Made by a program: the position numbers and the translations under genes. Source: Candidatus Butyricimonas faecavium (lineage in GTDB: Bacteria > Bacteroidota > Bacteroidia > Bacteroidales > Marinifilaceae). From it: a DNA stretch of 32,624 bases. This document shows positions 16,422 to 26,039 of the stretch, one piece after another. The notes beneath the pieces are model-generated. The model was not told where the DNA came from, did no database searches, and saw only the letters and a program-made list of their open reading frames with translations. Each line of letters begins with the position of its first letter. The stretch's first letter is position 1. The DNA is taken from assembly GCA_944321125.1 (NCBI GenBank), contig CALUKD010000035.1:1-32624 (forward strand). The letters run 5' to 3'.

Positions 16422-17453
16422 ATGAAGACCGAAAAAGATATAGAAGAAATTCTGGATAACGTGAAAATTCCTTCGGATGAAGAAGTGGAGGCCGCGGGAA
16501 TGCGGTTTGACCGTCGGCTACGTCGCCTGAGGCTACGTCGTCGCGTGATGTGGGGAACGGGTTCAGTGGCAGCAGTCCTGTGTTGCGGGTTAGTGTTTGT
16601 TTCTTTGTGGATGAATAGAGGGGTAAAAGAAAATCTTGGCGTGGCAGAAATACCTCGTGTCCTCAAAACGGATCATCAGGTTGCCGTGCCGACATTGATT
16701 CTAGCGGATGGCAATAAGTTGAACCTGAAAGAGAGGGAAATGGATTCAACGATTGGGAAATCGAATATCTGGATTACAGACGACCGGGTGATCTACGATA
16801 CCATGCCAGCCGTGCGGGAAATCGTGTACAACAGGTTAATCATCCCTTCCGGGTTTACCTATAACGTCACTCTTGCCGATGGGACGGAGGTAACGCTGAA
16901 TGCCGGAAGTAGCTTGAAATACCCGGAAACATTCATCGGCAAACAGCGGGAGGTGGAATTGTCGGGTGAAGCCTATTTTAACGTGGCCAAATCGGATATC
17001 CCTTTCGAGATCAGTGTCGGCGGTTCGAAAATCCGGGTCTATGGAACCCGTTTCAACGTGAAAGAACGTCCTCAAAAAACCATCGAAACTGTTTTGATCG
17101 AGGGGAAGATCGGTTTTAAATCCCCCGGTCACAAAGAAGTTCGGGTTAGTCCCGGGGAATTAGTGTCTTATGATATGGCATCGGCAGGTATCAAGATACA
17201 ACCTGTGGACGTGCAGTACGCCACGGCGTGGTTAGACGGTGTGTTTCGCTACCGGGACAAGCCTTTGGATCTAGTGTTGGAAGACATTGCTACTTGGTAT
17301 GGGGTCTCTTTTGAATCCCGGGAAGGACTGGATAAAATAGAAGTCACTATGAATCTAAATAAAACGACACCGATAGATGAAGTTGTGTCGTTCCTTGAAA
17401 GAGTAACAAATCGAAAATTTATAAAAGAAAGGGGGTATTACACCGTGCAGTAA
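16422..17453 (+). CDS. FecR family anti-sigma factor
   Basis: This 343-residue inner-membrane protein starts with a cytoplasmic, Arg-rich N-terminus (residues 1-41, RRLRRLRLRRR) that would hold the sigma factor. One membrane helix follows (about 42-64). The periplasmic FecR domain (about 136-215) contains PSGFTYNVTLADGTEVTLNAGSSLKYP and GEAYFNVA, and a C-terminal DUF4974-type domain (about 268-342) begins AWLDGVFRYRDKPLDLVLEDI. In this family FecR binds the signalling domain of the outer-membrane SusC/FecA-like receptor and releases the ECF sigma. It heads the operon, 141 bp before susC. No clear -7 box is seen upstream; CTATTTCGG is a poor match. Confidence 0.93.
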   Translation: MKTEKDIEEILDNVKIPSDEEVEAAGMRFDRRLRRLRLRRRVMWGTGSVAAVLCCGLVFVSLWMNRGVKENLGVAEIPRVLKTDHQVAVPTLILADGNKLNLKEREMDSTIGKSNIWITDDRVIYDTMPAVREIVYNRLIIPSGFTYNVTLADGTEVTLNAGSSLKYPETFIGKQREVELSGEAYFNVAKSDIPFEISVGGSKIRVYGTRFNVKERPQKTIETVLIEGKIGFKSPGHKEVRVSPGELVSYDMASAGIKIQPVDVQYATAWLDGVFRYRDKPLDLVLEDIATWYGVSFESREGLDKIEVTMNLNKTTPIDEVVSFLERVTNRKFIKERGYYTVQ

Positions 17454-17470
17454 ACATCCTGAATCAAAAA

Positions 17471-17566
17471 ATTATCCCGCCAGGCAGGATAATTTCATGT
17501 AAAATCGCTATCGAATAAAATTGAGCCTTTATCATAGCGACCGTCAAACAGTAAATCGAATTTACT
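17471..17566 (+). promoter_or_regulatory. Three tandem hairpins in the fecR-susC leader
   Basis: Hairpin 1 (17471-17493) is ATTATCC / GGATAAT. Hairpin 2 (17506-17539) is CGCTAT plus ATAAA pairing with TTTAT plus ATAGCG. Hairpin 3 (17550-17566) is AGTAAAT / ATTTACT with a CGA loop. Together they fill most of the 141-bp gap between fecR and susC. They could attenuate or stabilise the mRNA so that the receptor is made at a different level from FecR. None has a strong T-run. Confidence 0.5.
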
Positions 17567-17594
17567 ATTTAAAATTAATTAGTACGACAAATTT

Positions 17595-20500
17595 ATGCAA
17601 AAAAATCACATCGGCGGTATTCATATCGCTAAAAAAATCGCGTTGTGCATATTCTTGGTATCCGCGACGCTAAGTGCTTTGCCAGAGAGTACTTTCGGGG
17701 CCACATCCAGTGTGTTTCAGGTCATCCAGAAGAGAGTAACGATTTCGATGAAAAGTGCCACGCTGGAAACAATCCTTGCCGAAATCAATCGGCAGGCAGG
17801 ACTTGATTACGGTTTCCAAAGTAACGGGGCGGTAGATAAAAACCGGAGATTCACCTTAGAAGTAACGGATGTTACCGTGGAAGAAGCTCTTAATACATTA
17901 TTGAAAGATAGTCCGTATGACTATGTCTTAGAGAAGAACCGAATCGTGATTATTATGCGGGAAAAGAAACCCGTGCAATTGATTGCCGTGACCGGACGAG
18001 TTGTGGATGAGAAAGGAAATCCTATTCCCGGGGCATCGGTACTTATTCAGGGAACCACTCAAGGGGTAGCCACGGATACAGATGGGAATTACACGATCAA
18101 CGTGCACCCGACAGATGCTTTACGGGTTTCTTTTATCGGTTATAAGACGGAAGTCGTGCCGCTCAAAGGAAAAACGAAATTGAATATTCGTTTGAACCCC
18201 ACGGCAGAGAATATCGAGGAGGTAACTGTTGTTGCTTTCGGGGAACAAAAAAAGGAGAGCGTTGTTTCGGCTATTACCACCGTGGACGCGAGAACCTTGA
18301 AATCTTCAAGCAGTGATTTGACTACTCAATTCGCTGGAAAAATTTCTGGTATGATCGGCTGGCAGACGGGAGGGATTCCCGGGGCTTTGACAGAGGACGA
18401 AATGAACACGAAATTTTATATCCGGGGTATTACTTCTTTCCAGACGGATGCTAACATCGATCCTCTAATTCTTATTGATGGAGTAGAATCTTCCAAGTTG
18501 GATCTTTCCCGTATGGTACCGGAAGACATCGAAACGTTCAGCGTGATGAAAGATGCTTCGGCTACCGCCATGTACGGGGCCCGCGGGGCAAACGGGGTTA
18601 TCCTGATTACTACGAAAAAAGGAGAAGAAGGAAGTGTTTATACTTCCGTGCGTTACGAAGCGGTGTTAAGTATGCCGACAAGAGAGATCGAGGTGGTGGA
18701 CCCCGTGACTTACATGAAGATGTACAACCGGGCATTACTCTCCCGTAACCCGGCTGCGACGCCCCAATATAGCGTGGAGCGCATCGATCGTACGGGTTCC
18801 GACCTGTATCCTTCCTTTGTATACCCGGCTAATGATTGGTACGATATTCTGTTCAAAGACTATTCTATTAATCACCGTGCAGGATTGAATATTCGGGGCG
18901 GTACTCGTTTAGTGCAATATTATGCATCGGTGAATTATGCCCGGGACGAGGGAATGTTAAAAACTGACCGATTGAATCAGTTTAAAGTAAATATTGAGAA
19001 TAATACATTCTCTTTCCGTACCAACTTGAACATCGACCTAAGTGCCGGAATTCGCTTGAATATTAATACTTCTGCCAATTTGGATAAATATCGGGGGCCT
19101 AGAGCGAACGTGCAAGAGGCTTACTATATGGCCTTCAACGTGTCTCCGGTAGATTTTGCAGCTGTTTATCCGGCTGATGACACTTATAATTGGCCGCACA
19201 TTCGTTTTGGTGCCACAAATACGAAACCGAATGCCAATCCTTACATGGAGATTCACAAGGGATACACCGACCGTCGCCGTTATTCTGCGGTAGCGCGGGC
19301 AGAGTATATACATAATCTGTCACCCATTCTCAAGGGATTGGAGTTGCGGGCTTCCGTATCTCTGAACCAAGTTGGTTACTATTCTAACACGTATAATACC
19401 AGTCCTTATAAATATAACTTAAAAAATTATAATTTCGAAACAGGTAAACACCAACTGACAGCGATACAACCGGATGGTTCATATAGGACTCTATCTAGAG
19501 AGTCTCAGGCAGAAGAGCGTAGCCAAACCACACAGATGAGTTATGAGTTGAGGGGTTTGCACGTGGCGGCTTGGGGTGACCACCAAACCAGTTTAACAGC
19601 CGTGCTCAGCGGACAAGAAACTACGTATTCGGAAGTAAAGACAGTGCTGGATGGAATTCCCCAACGGAACTTAGGTTTGGCGATGCGCGGAACCTATGGG
19701 TTTAAGGACAAATATTTTCTAGAGGCGAGTTTCGGTTACAATGGTTCCGAACGTTTCGCTAAAAAACATCGTTTTGGCTTTTTCCCCGCGGTAGGAGGTG
19801 CTTGGATTGCATCGAAAGAACCTTTCCTTGCCAATCATACCTCTCATTGGCTTTCGTTCCTGAAATTCCGTCTTTCTTGGGGACAAGTCGGAAACGATGG
19901 TATCATTACGAAACCGCGTTTCGCCCATTTACCTATTTTGGGATCAACGAGTGTGGGGCACCCCGGTAATTCAGGGAATCCAGTGGAGAGAGTTGTTGTC
20001 GAATCTTATCCGAATGACAAAATCACGTGGGAGATTGCCGAACAGGTGAATCTTGGAATCGAAGCAAAATTCTTTAATGGAATCGTGGAAATCAATGCTG
20101 ATATTTATCAAGAAATCCGCCACAATATCATTGATTACCGCTATACAATGCCGGAGACAACCGGTTTGGAATATTTGCAAATCGGTAACGTGGGTAAAAC
20201 CCGTTCTCGGGGTATTGATCTTGCAGGTAAAATCCAACACGCTTTCTCTCCCGATTTTTGGATGATTTTGAACGGTACTTTCACTTACAATAAAGCGACT
20301 TACCTGGAAATCGAGCAGGCTACCAACACGCCGGAATGGCAACGGAAAAAAGGCAAAGAAATATCACAGAGAATCGGTTACATTGCTGAAGGACTCTTCC
20401 GAGGACAGGCTGAAATCGACAATTCTCCGAATCAGGGGGGAACTGGAATGATGATGCCGGGGGATATTCGATATCGTGATATAAATGGGGATGGCACAAT

Positions 20501-21053
20501 CGATGTGAATGATGCCACGTATATTGGTTTTCCAACCACGCCTCGTGTAATTTACGGTTTTAGTGGTACTTTCCAATATAAAAACGTTGAATTTAATTTC
20601 TCTTTCCAAGGATCGGGTAAGCGTGCATTTTTTATGGACCCGATGAAAATCGGTCCGTTCGTGGACGATCGGGCGATGCTGAAAGCAATTTATGATGACC
20701 ACTGGAGTGAGGACAACATGAAAGAACGTCCTTTTTGGCCGCGCCTTTCTACGCAAGCCATTAATATGCATAATCCGCAAGAGAATTGGTATAGTAACAG
20801 TGCAGAACCTCGTTTTTCGACCTATTTTATGCGGAAATGTAGTTTCTTGCGTTGTACGGCTATCGAAGTGGGGTATAATCTTCCCCGGAAGGTACTTGAT
20901 AGATTAAAAATACAGAACGTAAAATTTTATACTCGTGTCAATAACCCCTTCTTAATTACTAATTTCAAGGTGTGGGACGTGGAGTTAGGTGACAACGGGT
21001 TCAATTACCCCATACAGCGCACGTGGTCGGCCGGGTTGAATATCAGTTTCTAA
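17595..21053 (+). CDS. SusC/RagA family TonB-linked outer membrane receptor with STN domain
   Basis: The 1152-residue TonB-dependent transporter has these parts in order: signal sequence (1-~35), STN signalling domain (about 49-120, ISMKSATLETILAEINRQAG), carboxypeptidase-D-like regulatory domain (131-202, GRVVDEKGNPIPGASV), a TonB-box-like EEVTVVAFG, a plug (about 222-345), and a 22-strand-type barrel ending in Phe (GLNISF). The SusC signature DPLILIDGVES and MKDASATAMYGARGANGVILITTKKG is intact. The STN domain means it also signals to FecR. It imports a ligand bound by the SusD partner encoded 12 bp downstream. The substrate is not readable from sequence; neighbours favour a peptide over a glycan, as no glycoside hydrolase is present. 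Confidence 0.95.
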   Translation: MQKNHIGGIHIAKKIALCIFLVSATLSALPESTFGATSSVFQVIQKRVTISMKSATLETILAEINRQAGLDYGFQSNGAVDKNRRFTLEVTDVTVEEALNTLLKDSPYDYVLEKNRIVIIMREKKPVQLIAVTGRVVDEKGNPIPGASVLIQGTTQGVATDTDGNYTINVHPTDALRVSFIGYKTEVVPLKGKTKLNIRLNPTAENIEEVTVVAFGEQKKESVVSAITTVDARTLKSSSSDLTTQFAGKISGMIGWQTGGIPGALTEDEMNTKFYIRGITSFQTDANIDPLILIDGVESSKLDLSRMVPEDIETFSVMKDASATAMYGARGANGVILITTKKGEEGSVYTSVRYEAVLSMPTREIEVVDPVTYMKMYNRALLSRNPAATPQYSVERIDRTGSDLYPSFVYPANDWYDILFKDYSINHRAGLNIRGGTRLVQYYASVNYARDEGMLKTDRLNQFKVNIENNTFSFRTNLNIDLSAGIRLNINTSANLDKYRGPRANVQEAYYMAFNVSPVDFAAVYPADDTYNWPHIRFGATNTKPNANPYMEIHKGYTDRRRYSAVARAEYIHNLSPILKGLELRASVSLNQVGYYSNTYNTSPYKYNLKNYNFETGKHQLTAIQPDGSYRTLSRESQAEERSQTTQMSYELRGLHVAAWGDHQTSLTAVLSGQETTYSEVKTVLDGIPQRNLGLAMRGTYGFKDKYFLEASFGYNGSERFAKKHRFGFFPAVGGAWIASKEPFLANHTSHWLSFLKFRLSWGQVGNDGIITKPRFAHLPILGSTSVGHPGNSGNPVERVVVESYPNDKITWEIAEQVNLGIEAKFFNGIVEINADIYQEIRHNIIDYRYTMPETTGLEYLQIGNVGKTRSRGIDLAGKIQHAFSPDFWMILNGTFTYNKATYLEIEQATNTPEWQRKKGKEISQRIGYIAEGLFRGQAEIDNSPNQGGTGMMMPGDIRYRDINGDGTIDVNDATYIGFPTTPRVIYGFSGTFQYKNVEFNFSFQGSGKRAFFMDPMKIGPFVDDRAMLKAIYDDHWSEDNMKERPFWPRLSTQAINMHNPQENWYSNSAEPRFSTYFMRKCSFLRCTAIEVGYNLPRKVLDRLKIQNVKFYTRVNNPFLITNFKVWDVELGDNGFNYPIQRTWSAGLNISF

Positions 21054-21065
21054 ATTTAAATATAC

Positions 21066-22991
21066 ATGATGATGAAAAAATATTTATTATCTATACTTTG
21101 TGGCCTTTTTCTGTTGCCTGGGTGTAATTATCTCGATATGGTTCCGGAGAAAGACATTGAAACGATAGAATCGGTTTTTGAACAACGGACGAAAGTGGAG
21201 AAATGGTGGTTGGGACTCTATTCGGATTTGATGACTGTAGTAACGAGTGCTAATAATCTCGCTTTCATGGGAGCCGATGAGTTTACGCCTAGTCCTGTTT
21301 TATACACTGCAAACCATGCAATGCCCGGTTTTTTAGTGGCAAACGGTCAGCAGATGTCACAAGAGCCTTACGGGAATATATGGCTGAGTATGTATCGACT
21401 TATCCGAAGGGCTAATGTTTTTCTTGAGAATATCGACAACACGTACAATATGACGGAAGAGGCTAAAGCCTGGTGGAAAGCAGACGTGAAGGCTCTGAAG
21501 GCGTATATCTACTTTGAATTGCTTCGTACTTATGGCCCTATTTGCTTGATTCCGCAAAATATGCCTGTGGATTTGGAGGTGGAAGATTACCAATTGCCGA
21601 GGCAACCGGTGGATACCTGTTTCAAAGAGATTGTCCGGTTGCTAGACGAGGCCGAACCTGATATTCCGAGACACTCCCAACGGGATGCATTCTATGGGTT
21701 CTCTTTCACGAAAGAAGCTGTTGCTGCTTTGAGAGCCAAGGCGTTAGTTTATGCTGCTTCTCCACTTTTCAACGGGAATATATTTTATGCCAATTTTAAG
21801 AACAAGAACGGGGAATTGCTTTTTAATACTAAATATGACCGGGAAAAATGGAGGTTGGCCGCGGAAGCTGCCGACAAGGCGGCTGAAATTTGTGCGGAGG
21901 GAGACCGGGAGTTTCCGGCGAAAGGAAGCGGTAAGAAAACCACCCTTTTGAACCACATGGATGATATCGAGCAAAGCACGTACTCTATGTTCAATAATAA
22001 GGAATATCTTTTGGAGTGGAAAGGTGGAATGCCTAGAATATATACATATATTCTCCCGCGTTTGGAGGGTGATGACAATCATTTCGAAGCTCTTGTATAT
22101 GGTTGTCTCTCTCCGTCCATGAAAATGGTGGAGATGTATTACACGGAAAACGGTTTACCTATAACCGCGGATGCTTACTGGAATTATGGTAACCGATATA
22201 AATTAGGGTCAGAGAGTGCTCAGTCTTATGAGGGAGTGGTTCCATTGAATACCGATGTAATAAGACTTCATTTGCGTCGGGAACCCCGTTTTTATGCCTC
22301 CATTGCGGGAGACCGGATGTATTGGCAGCGAGGACTAAACACGCAGAACCGAGATAACAATTTGCTCGTGCAGGCACACAAGGGTGAAATACCTTGGGGG
22401 ACCCAAAAAGACGTTATTGTCAGCAATGATTACCAGAACATCAGTGGTTACTGGTTGAAAAAATGGATTTATTCGTGGATTCCTACTAAAATGTATTATC
22501 AAGGTATAACGAATGAGACTATGGCCGTTCTTCGCTTGTCAGAAGTGTATTTGATGCAAGCGGAAGCTTGGAACGAATACTTAGAGTCTCCGGATGAAGA
22601 ACACGTGTACAAACCGTTGGATAAAGTACGTGTTCGGGCTGGAATTCTTCCGGTACAGGAAGCTTGGAAGAACTATTCACTGAATCCCGGAAAAGTGGAT
22701 ACGAAAGAGGGGATGCGGGACATCATACGCCAAGAGTATAACATCGAGTTCGCTTTCGAAGGGCATCGCTACTGGAATATTCGTCGTTGGATGACCGCTC
22801 AGCAGGAGATGAACGGGAAAGCATACGGTTGGAATATTCTCGGAACAACGGCCAGTACATTCTATAATAACGAGAATGGACCGGTTGAGGTGGGACGTAG
22901 TTATAAATTTATTGCTCCCCGAGATTATTTTACACCTTTCAAAGCCGAGGAGATTTTGATCTCTGGAATGAAACAAAATCCGGGATGGTAA
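21066..22991 (+). CDS. RagB/SusD family nutrient-uptake lipoprotein
   Basis: This 641-residue surface lipoprotein has lipobox LLPG-Cys20 followed by the usual NYLDMVPEKD. The TPR-type helical pairs of SusD are visible (YRLIRRANVFLENIDN; WKADVKALKAYIYFELLRTYG with PICLIP; REEYNIEF-like block at RQEYNIEFAFEGHRYWNIRRW). It should cap the SusC barrel from outside and bind the ligand. Three consecutive ATGs occur at 21066-21074, and the first or third could be used. The gap to susC is 12 bp. The length is slightly above the common 500-600 residues. I see no clue to ligand chemistry. Confidence 0.95.
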   Translation: MMMKKYLLSILCGLFLLPGCNYLDMVPEKDIETIESVFEQRTKVEKWWLGLYSDLMTVVTSANNLAFMGADEFTPSPVLYTANHAMPGFLVANGQQMSQEPYGNIWLSMYRLIRRANVFLENIDNTYNMTEEAKAWWKADVKALKAYIYFELLRTYGPICLIPQNMPVDLEVEDYQLPRQPVDTCFKEIVRLLDEAEPDIPRHSQRDAFYGFSFTKEAVAALRAKALVYAASPLFNGNIFYANFKNKNGELLFNTKYDREKWRLAAEAADKAAEICAEGDREFPAKGSGKKTTLLNHMDDIEQSTYSMFNNKEYLLEWKGGMPRIYTYILPRLEGDDNHFEALVYGCLSPSMKMVEMYYTENGLPITADAYWNYGNRYKLGSESAQSYEGVVPLNTDVIRLHLRREPRFYASIAGDRMYWQRGLNTQNRDNNLLVQAHKGEIPWGTQKDVIVSNDYQNISGYWLKKWIYSWIPTKMYYQGITNETMAVLRLSEVYLMQAEAWNEYLESPDEEHVYKPLDKVRVRAGILPVQEAWKNYSLNPGKVDTKEGMRDIIRQEYNIEFAFEGHRYWNIRRWMTAQQEMNGKAYGWNILGTTASTFYNNENGPVEVGRSYKFIAPRDYFTPFKAEEILISGMKQNPGW

Positions 22992-23058
22992 ATGAATTTA
23001 CGATTTATGATTGTAGATTTTGGATGTACGATTGTAAGAATTTAATTCTAAAAATAAG

Positions 23059-24414
23059 ATGATGAAGAATTCGATATGGATTTTATTATTGATGTTCGGT
23101 TTGTCGGCCTGCAACGATGATGACGTTGTTTTCACGCCGTTGACCGAAGGGTTGGAAATCAAATTTACACCCGTGGCAGGTGGTGCGATGATGTACTATT
23201 CGCTGCCGAATGACAGGGATATATTTGCTATGAATGTTCGTTATAAAAACTGGCAAGGACGTGATGTGTTGAAAGTTTGTGATTACGGGAGCGATTCACT
23301 CCTGCTGGATGGTTTTATGGAGAAGAAGGAGGTTGTTGCCCGAGTTTCTTTTGTCAATCACCGCCGCGAGGAGTCTGCATCGCAGGAGTATAATTTTTCT
23401 ACACTTCCCAGTGCGCCTTGGGCATTTTTCGAGGATCTTGAAGTGAGCTCAACTTGGAATGGTTTTCAGGTGGCCTATCAAACTTCTGGAGTAGCCACGG
23501 GGATGGCTCATGTTTTTTACTTGGGAGAAAATCCGTTGACTCATCGACCGGATACGATACCGGTTAGTAGTTTCCCAATTACTCAAGGGGGTGATACCGT
23601 TAAATTTGAACTGGATCGGAAATTGGAGAAGTATACGGTGGTTGTCCGCACGGAAGATTTCCAGGGATATCGAGTGAAACAGGAAATTTATCCTGACATT
23701 GACGCTTTCCTAACTGAACAATGGACGGTAACGGCTGATGATTTCAATACCGGAGGACTCTCCGTTGAGAATGAGAATGCGAAGACGGGCGTGAAATACC
23801 TGTTTGATGGAGATTTGAAAGGAAAAGAACGTATGGATTATTTCCTTTCCGCATCGGGTCCCAATTTCCAGTTTACAGGTTATGACGTATATGGGACTTT
23901 TTTGGCGGGCCCCTATGCTTTTGACAAACCGATGGTGCTTGATTTGAAAGAGCAGAAAACTCCGGCTTGGGTTCGTCTGTATGCCCTTGTTCCCACGCAA
24001 GCTACGCACGCTCAAGGTCCTGTGGAATTAGGCACGGTATGGCTTGGATGGTATGATGACAAATTACCCTGTAACCTATCGGTGTATGGCAACAGTACAA
24101 CAGCAGATCCGGATGCCGCGGGATGGGTATACTTGGGTGGTTTGAACCAGAATCCGAATGCTGAAACGGTTAATGACAAGTGGAGTTATCGTCATATAGA
24201 GAAAAACGTCAACCTTCCGAAAACGATGGAGGAATTCGATGATGCAGAGCCATTGTTCGTGGATGTTTTATTCCCTGTGGAGGATAATACGTATCGTTAT
24301 CTGAAAATAATAGTACATCAAACATTTGAAACAAAACCGTATCCGGTGGCAATGCCTAATACAAACAAGTATATTACTTTGCATGAGTTGGAGGTTTTTG
24401 TAAAAAAGAATTAA
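23059..24414 (+). CDS. DUF4959-type Sus-locus lipoprotein
   Basis: The 451-residue lipoprotein has signal MMKNSIWILL and lipobox LSA-Cys18. It has a fibronectin-like N-terminal domain (about 20-115; GGAMMYYSLPNDRDIFAMNVRYK, typical of DUF4959) and a middle beta domain (about 116-215). The C-terminal beta-sandwich (about 225-450) resembles DUF5000/F5-8 type C modules and ends ITLHELEVFVKK. Such proteins follow susD and bind ligand on the cell surface, like SGBPs. The 67-bp gap before it contains AT-rich repeated words (gatttatgattgtagatt). It ends 3 bp before the next gene. Domain names are from motif recall and the exact Pfam boundaries are uncertain. Confidence 0.78.
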   Translation: MMKNSIWILLLMFGLSACNDDDVVFTPLTEGLEIKFTPVAGGAMMYYSLPNDRDIFAMNVRYKNWQGRDVLKVCDYGSDSLLLDGFMEKKEVVARVSFVNHRREESASQEYNFSTLPSAPWAFFEDLEVSSTWNGFQVAYQTSGVATGMAHVFYLGENPLTHRPDTIPVSSFPITQGGDTVKFELDRKLEKYTVVVRTEDFQGYRVKQEIYPDIDAFLTEQWTVTADDFNTGGLSVENENAKTGVKYLFDGDLKGKERMDYFLSASGPNFQFTGYDVYGTFLAGPYAFDKPMVLDLKEQKTPAWVRLYALVPTQATHAQGPVELGTVWLGWYDDKLPCNLSVYGNSTTADPDAAGWVYLGGLNQNPNAETVNDKWSYRHIEKNVNLPKTMEEFDDAEPLFVDVLFPVEDNTYRYLKIIVHQTFETKPYPVAMPNTNKYITLHELEVFVKKN

Positions 24415-24417
24415 GCT

Positions 24418-25986
24418 ATGAACAAGAGAAAATATATAATCAACTTATTATTGGCAATGGTAGCTTTGCTGGTGGGTTGTAACGAGAGTTTGGAGGATAC
24501 CTATAGCGACTATGCCGGTGATGGAAAAATTCGTTACGTGGCAAAATGCTCCGATTTAGATATTGTTCCGGGATGGGAACGATTAATACTCAGTTGGGTA
24601 AATGGTACAGATGCCACGATTGATAAAATAAAGGTGGCGTGGATGTTTGAAGGTCAAAGAGATTCGGTATATCTTCCGGGTACGGCTACATCTTACGAGT
24701 TGACAAACTTGGTGGATGGGACATACCAATTTTACGTGAGTGCCGTGGATAAATTTGGAAACGAATCTTTGGTGGAGACGTATTCCGGACGGCCTTATAC
24801 GCGGGATCATGAGTTGATGCGATCTTTCTCGAGAGGGATTCTCAAGTCCTTTTTCGTGAATGGGAAGATGATTTTCTTTTCTGACCAGTATAGTGCCAAT
24901 ATTGTGGAAATAAAACTACAATATAAAAACTCCGGGGGAGAGACAAAATACTATGAATTCGAGAATCCGTCCAGTTACGATGCTTTAATCACCATAGATG
25001 ACGTGAGTATGAATCCGGCTGACTCGGTTTATATTCTTAGAAAAGGGACGTTGGAAAACTCTCCGGATACGGTTGTCCTTGATCCGGTGACGATTAATCG
25101 GAAGAAAAATTTCAGTGCCGGGTTCGTGCATGCTATCACGGCACGTTATGGTTATTCAACTGAAACACAAGAGAAAGAAGATGCATTTTTGGAATTTATT
25201 GAAAATGTGGAGGAATTGGAATTGGATTATTCCATCGAATCCTTGGAAGATATACTTTTTTGTACCAATTTGAAGAAGCTTGTGGTGGGTAAGAATCGGC
25301 ATTTTGTTTCTAAACAAGTTAATTCACAGGATAAAAGTCTGATACTTAAGTCTCCGGAAAAGAGTTACGCCATTCTGGAAAAAGCGGCTGAAGCGGATGT
25401 GTTGGGTTTGAAGGTTGATTACTATGGTCATAATACGGTTAGTACAATGCATTATTTCAATAAGGTGTATCCGTTTATGACGTATATGGGGTATTCTGCA
25501 GTTCCTGATGATTTAGAGATTATTCCGGCGTCAGCTTTAAAGGAAAATGAGAATGGCGATAAGGTTTATTGTGACGTAGATGATGTTTACATGGATTGGG
25601 ATGCTCTGGTAGATGGGAATGTAGCGACCGCGTGGTCAACTAGTACGCAACAAGAGATGCGAATTTATGAAATGTATATGGAATTGAAGGAGACAACTTC
25701 GATCAGGGGGATCAAGGTAACGCAGATTCAGACCGCAAGTGATAGAAGTGCACGGTATTTCATGCCGGAAATGATTGTTGCACAGACATCTGCTGATGGG
25801 GCAGTTTGGAAGGATGTAACCTTTTTGGAAACGAATGAATTGGGACGTGCCCTAGGTGAAGCAACCTTGTTGAAGATGCCTGAGGGCTCTCGAGATGTGA
25901 GGTATGTTCGGCTTACGTTGCGTGACGGTATTGATCTGAGTGGCAACTGGGCGTGCAGATTGGGAGATATTGTTCTTTACAAGTAA
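24418..25986 (+). CDS. DUF4998 plus F5/8 type C (discoidin-like) lipoprotein
   Basis: The 522-residue lipoprotein has lipobox LLVG-Cys21. The N-terminal ~35-220 is a tandem fibronectin-like region (RLILSWVNGTDATIDKIKVAW; YQFYVSAVDKFGNES), matching DUF4998. Residues ~225-310 include short leucine-rich-like stretches (VEELELDYSIESLEDILFCTNLKKLVV). Residues ~370-522 form an F5/8C-type jelly roll (LVDGNVATAWST, IRGIKVTQ, VRYVRLTL, end GDIVLYK). This fits a second surface ligand-binding protein. It is translationally close to the upstream gene (3 bp) and followed by a very strong stem-loop. Confidence 0.78.
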   Translation: MNKRKYIINLLLAMVALLVGCNESLEDTYSDYAGDGKIRYVAKCSDLDIVPGWERLILSWVNGTDATIDKIKVAWMFEGQRDSVYLPGTATSYELTNLVDGTYQFYVSAVDKFGNESLVETYSGRPYTRDHELMRSFSRGILKSFFVNGKMIFFSDQYSANIVEIKLQYKNSGGETKYYEFENPSSYDALITIDDVSMNPADSVYILRKGTLENSPDTVVLDPVTINRKKNFSAGFVHAITARYGYSTETQEKEDAFLEFIENVEELELDYSIESLEDILFCTNLKKLVVGKNRHFVSKQVNSQDKSLILKSPEKSYAILEKAAEADVLGLKVDYYGHNTVSTMHYFNKVYPFMTYMGYSAVPDDLEIIPASALKENENGDKVYCDVDDVYMDWDALVDGNVATAWSTSTQQEMRIYEMYMELKETTSIRGIKVTQIQTASDRSARYFMPEMIVAQTSADGAVWKDVTFLETNELGRALGEATLLKMPEGSRDVRYVRLTLRDGIDLSGNWACRLGDIVLYK

Positions 25987-25992
25987 ATAGCC

Positions 25993-26020
25993 ATGGACGA
26001 TCGTTTTTACGGTCGTCCAT
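25993..26020 (+). promoter_or_regulatory. Strong 12-bp stem-loop between surface lipoprotein and protease genes
   Basis: ATGGACGATCGT pairs with ACGGTCGTCCAT (one T/G wobble) around a TTTT loop, starting 6 bp after the upstream stop codon and ending 19 bp before the next start. No T-run follows. It probably acts on mRNA processing or stability, dividing the capture genes from the protease-tlpA genes. Confidence 0.65.
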
Positions 26021-26039
26021 CGAATACAACAAAGAAACT

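Noticed and set aside
22992-23058. Tandem words (gattta/gattgt) in the susD-DUF4959 gap as a regulatory array
   Set aside because: It resembles the common AT-rich intergenic filler of this phylum; unit length and copies are too irregular to call a repeat array.
25953-26039. Longer start for the TldD-TldE gene
   Set aside because: It would overlap the upstream gene's end, translate through the 12-bp stem-loop and put 29 polar residues ahead of the signal peptide.
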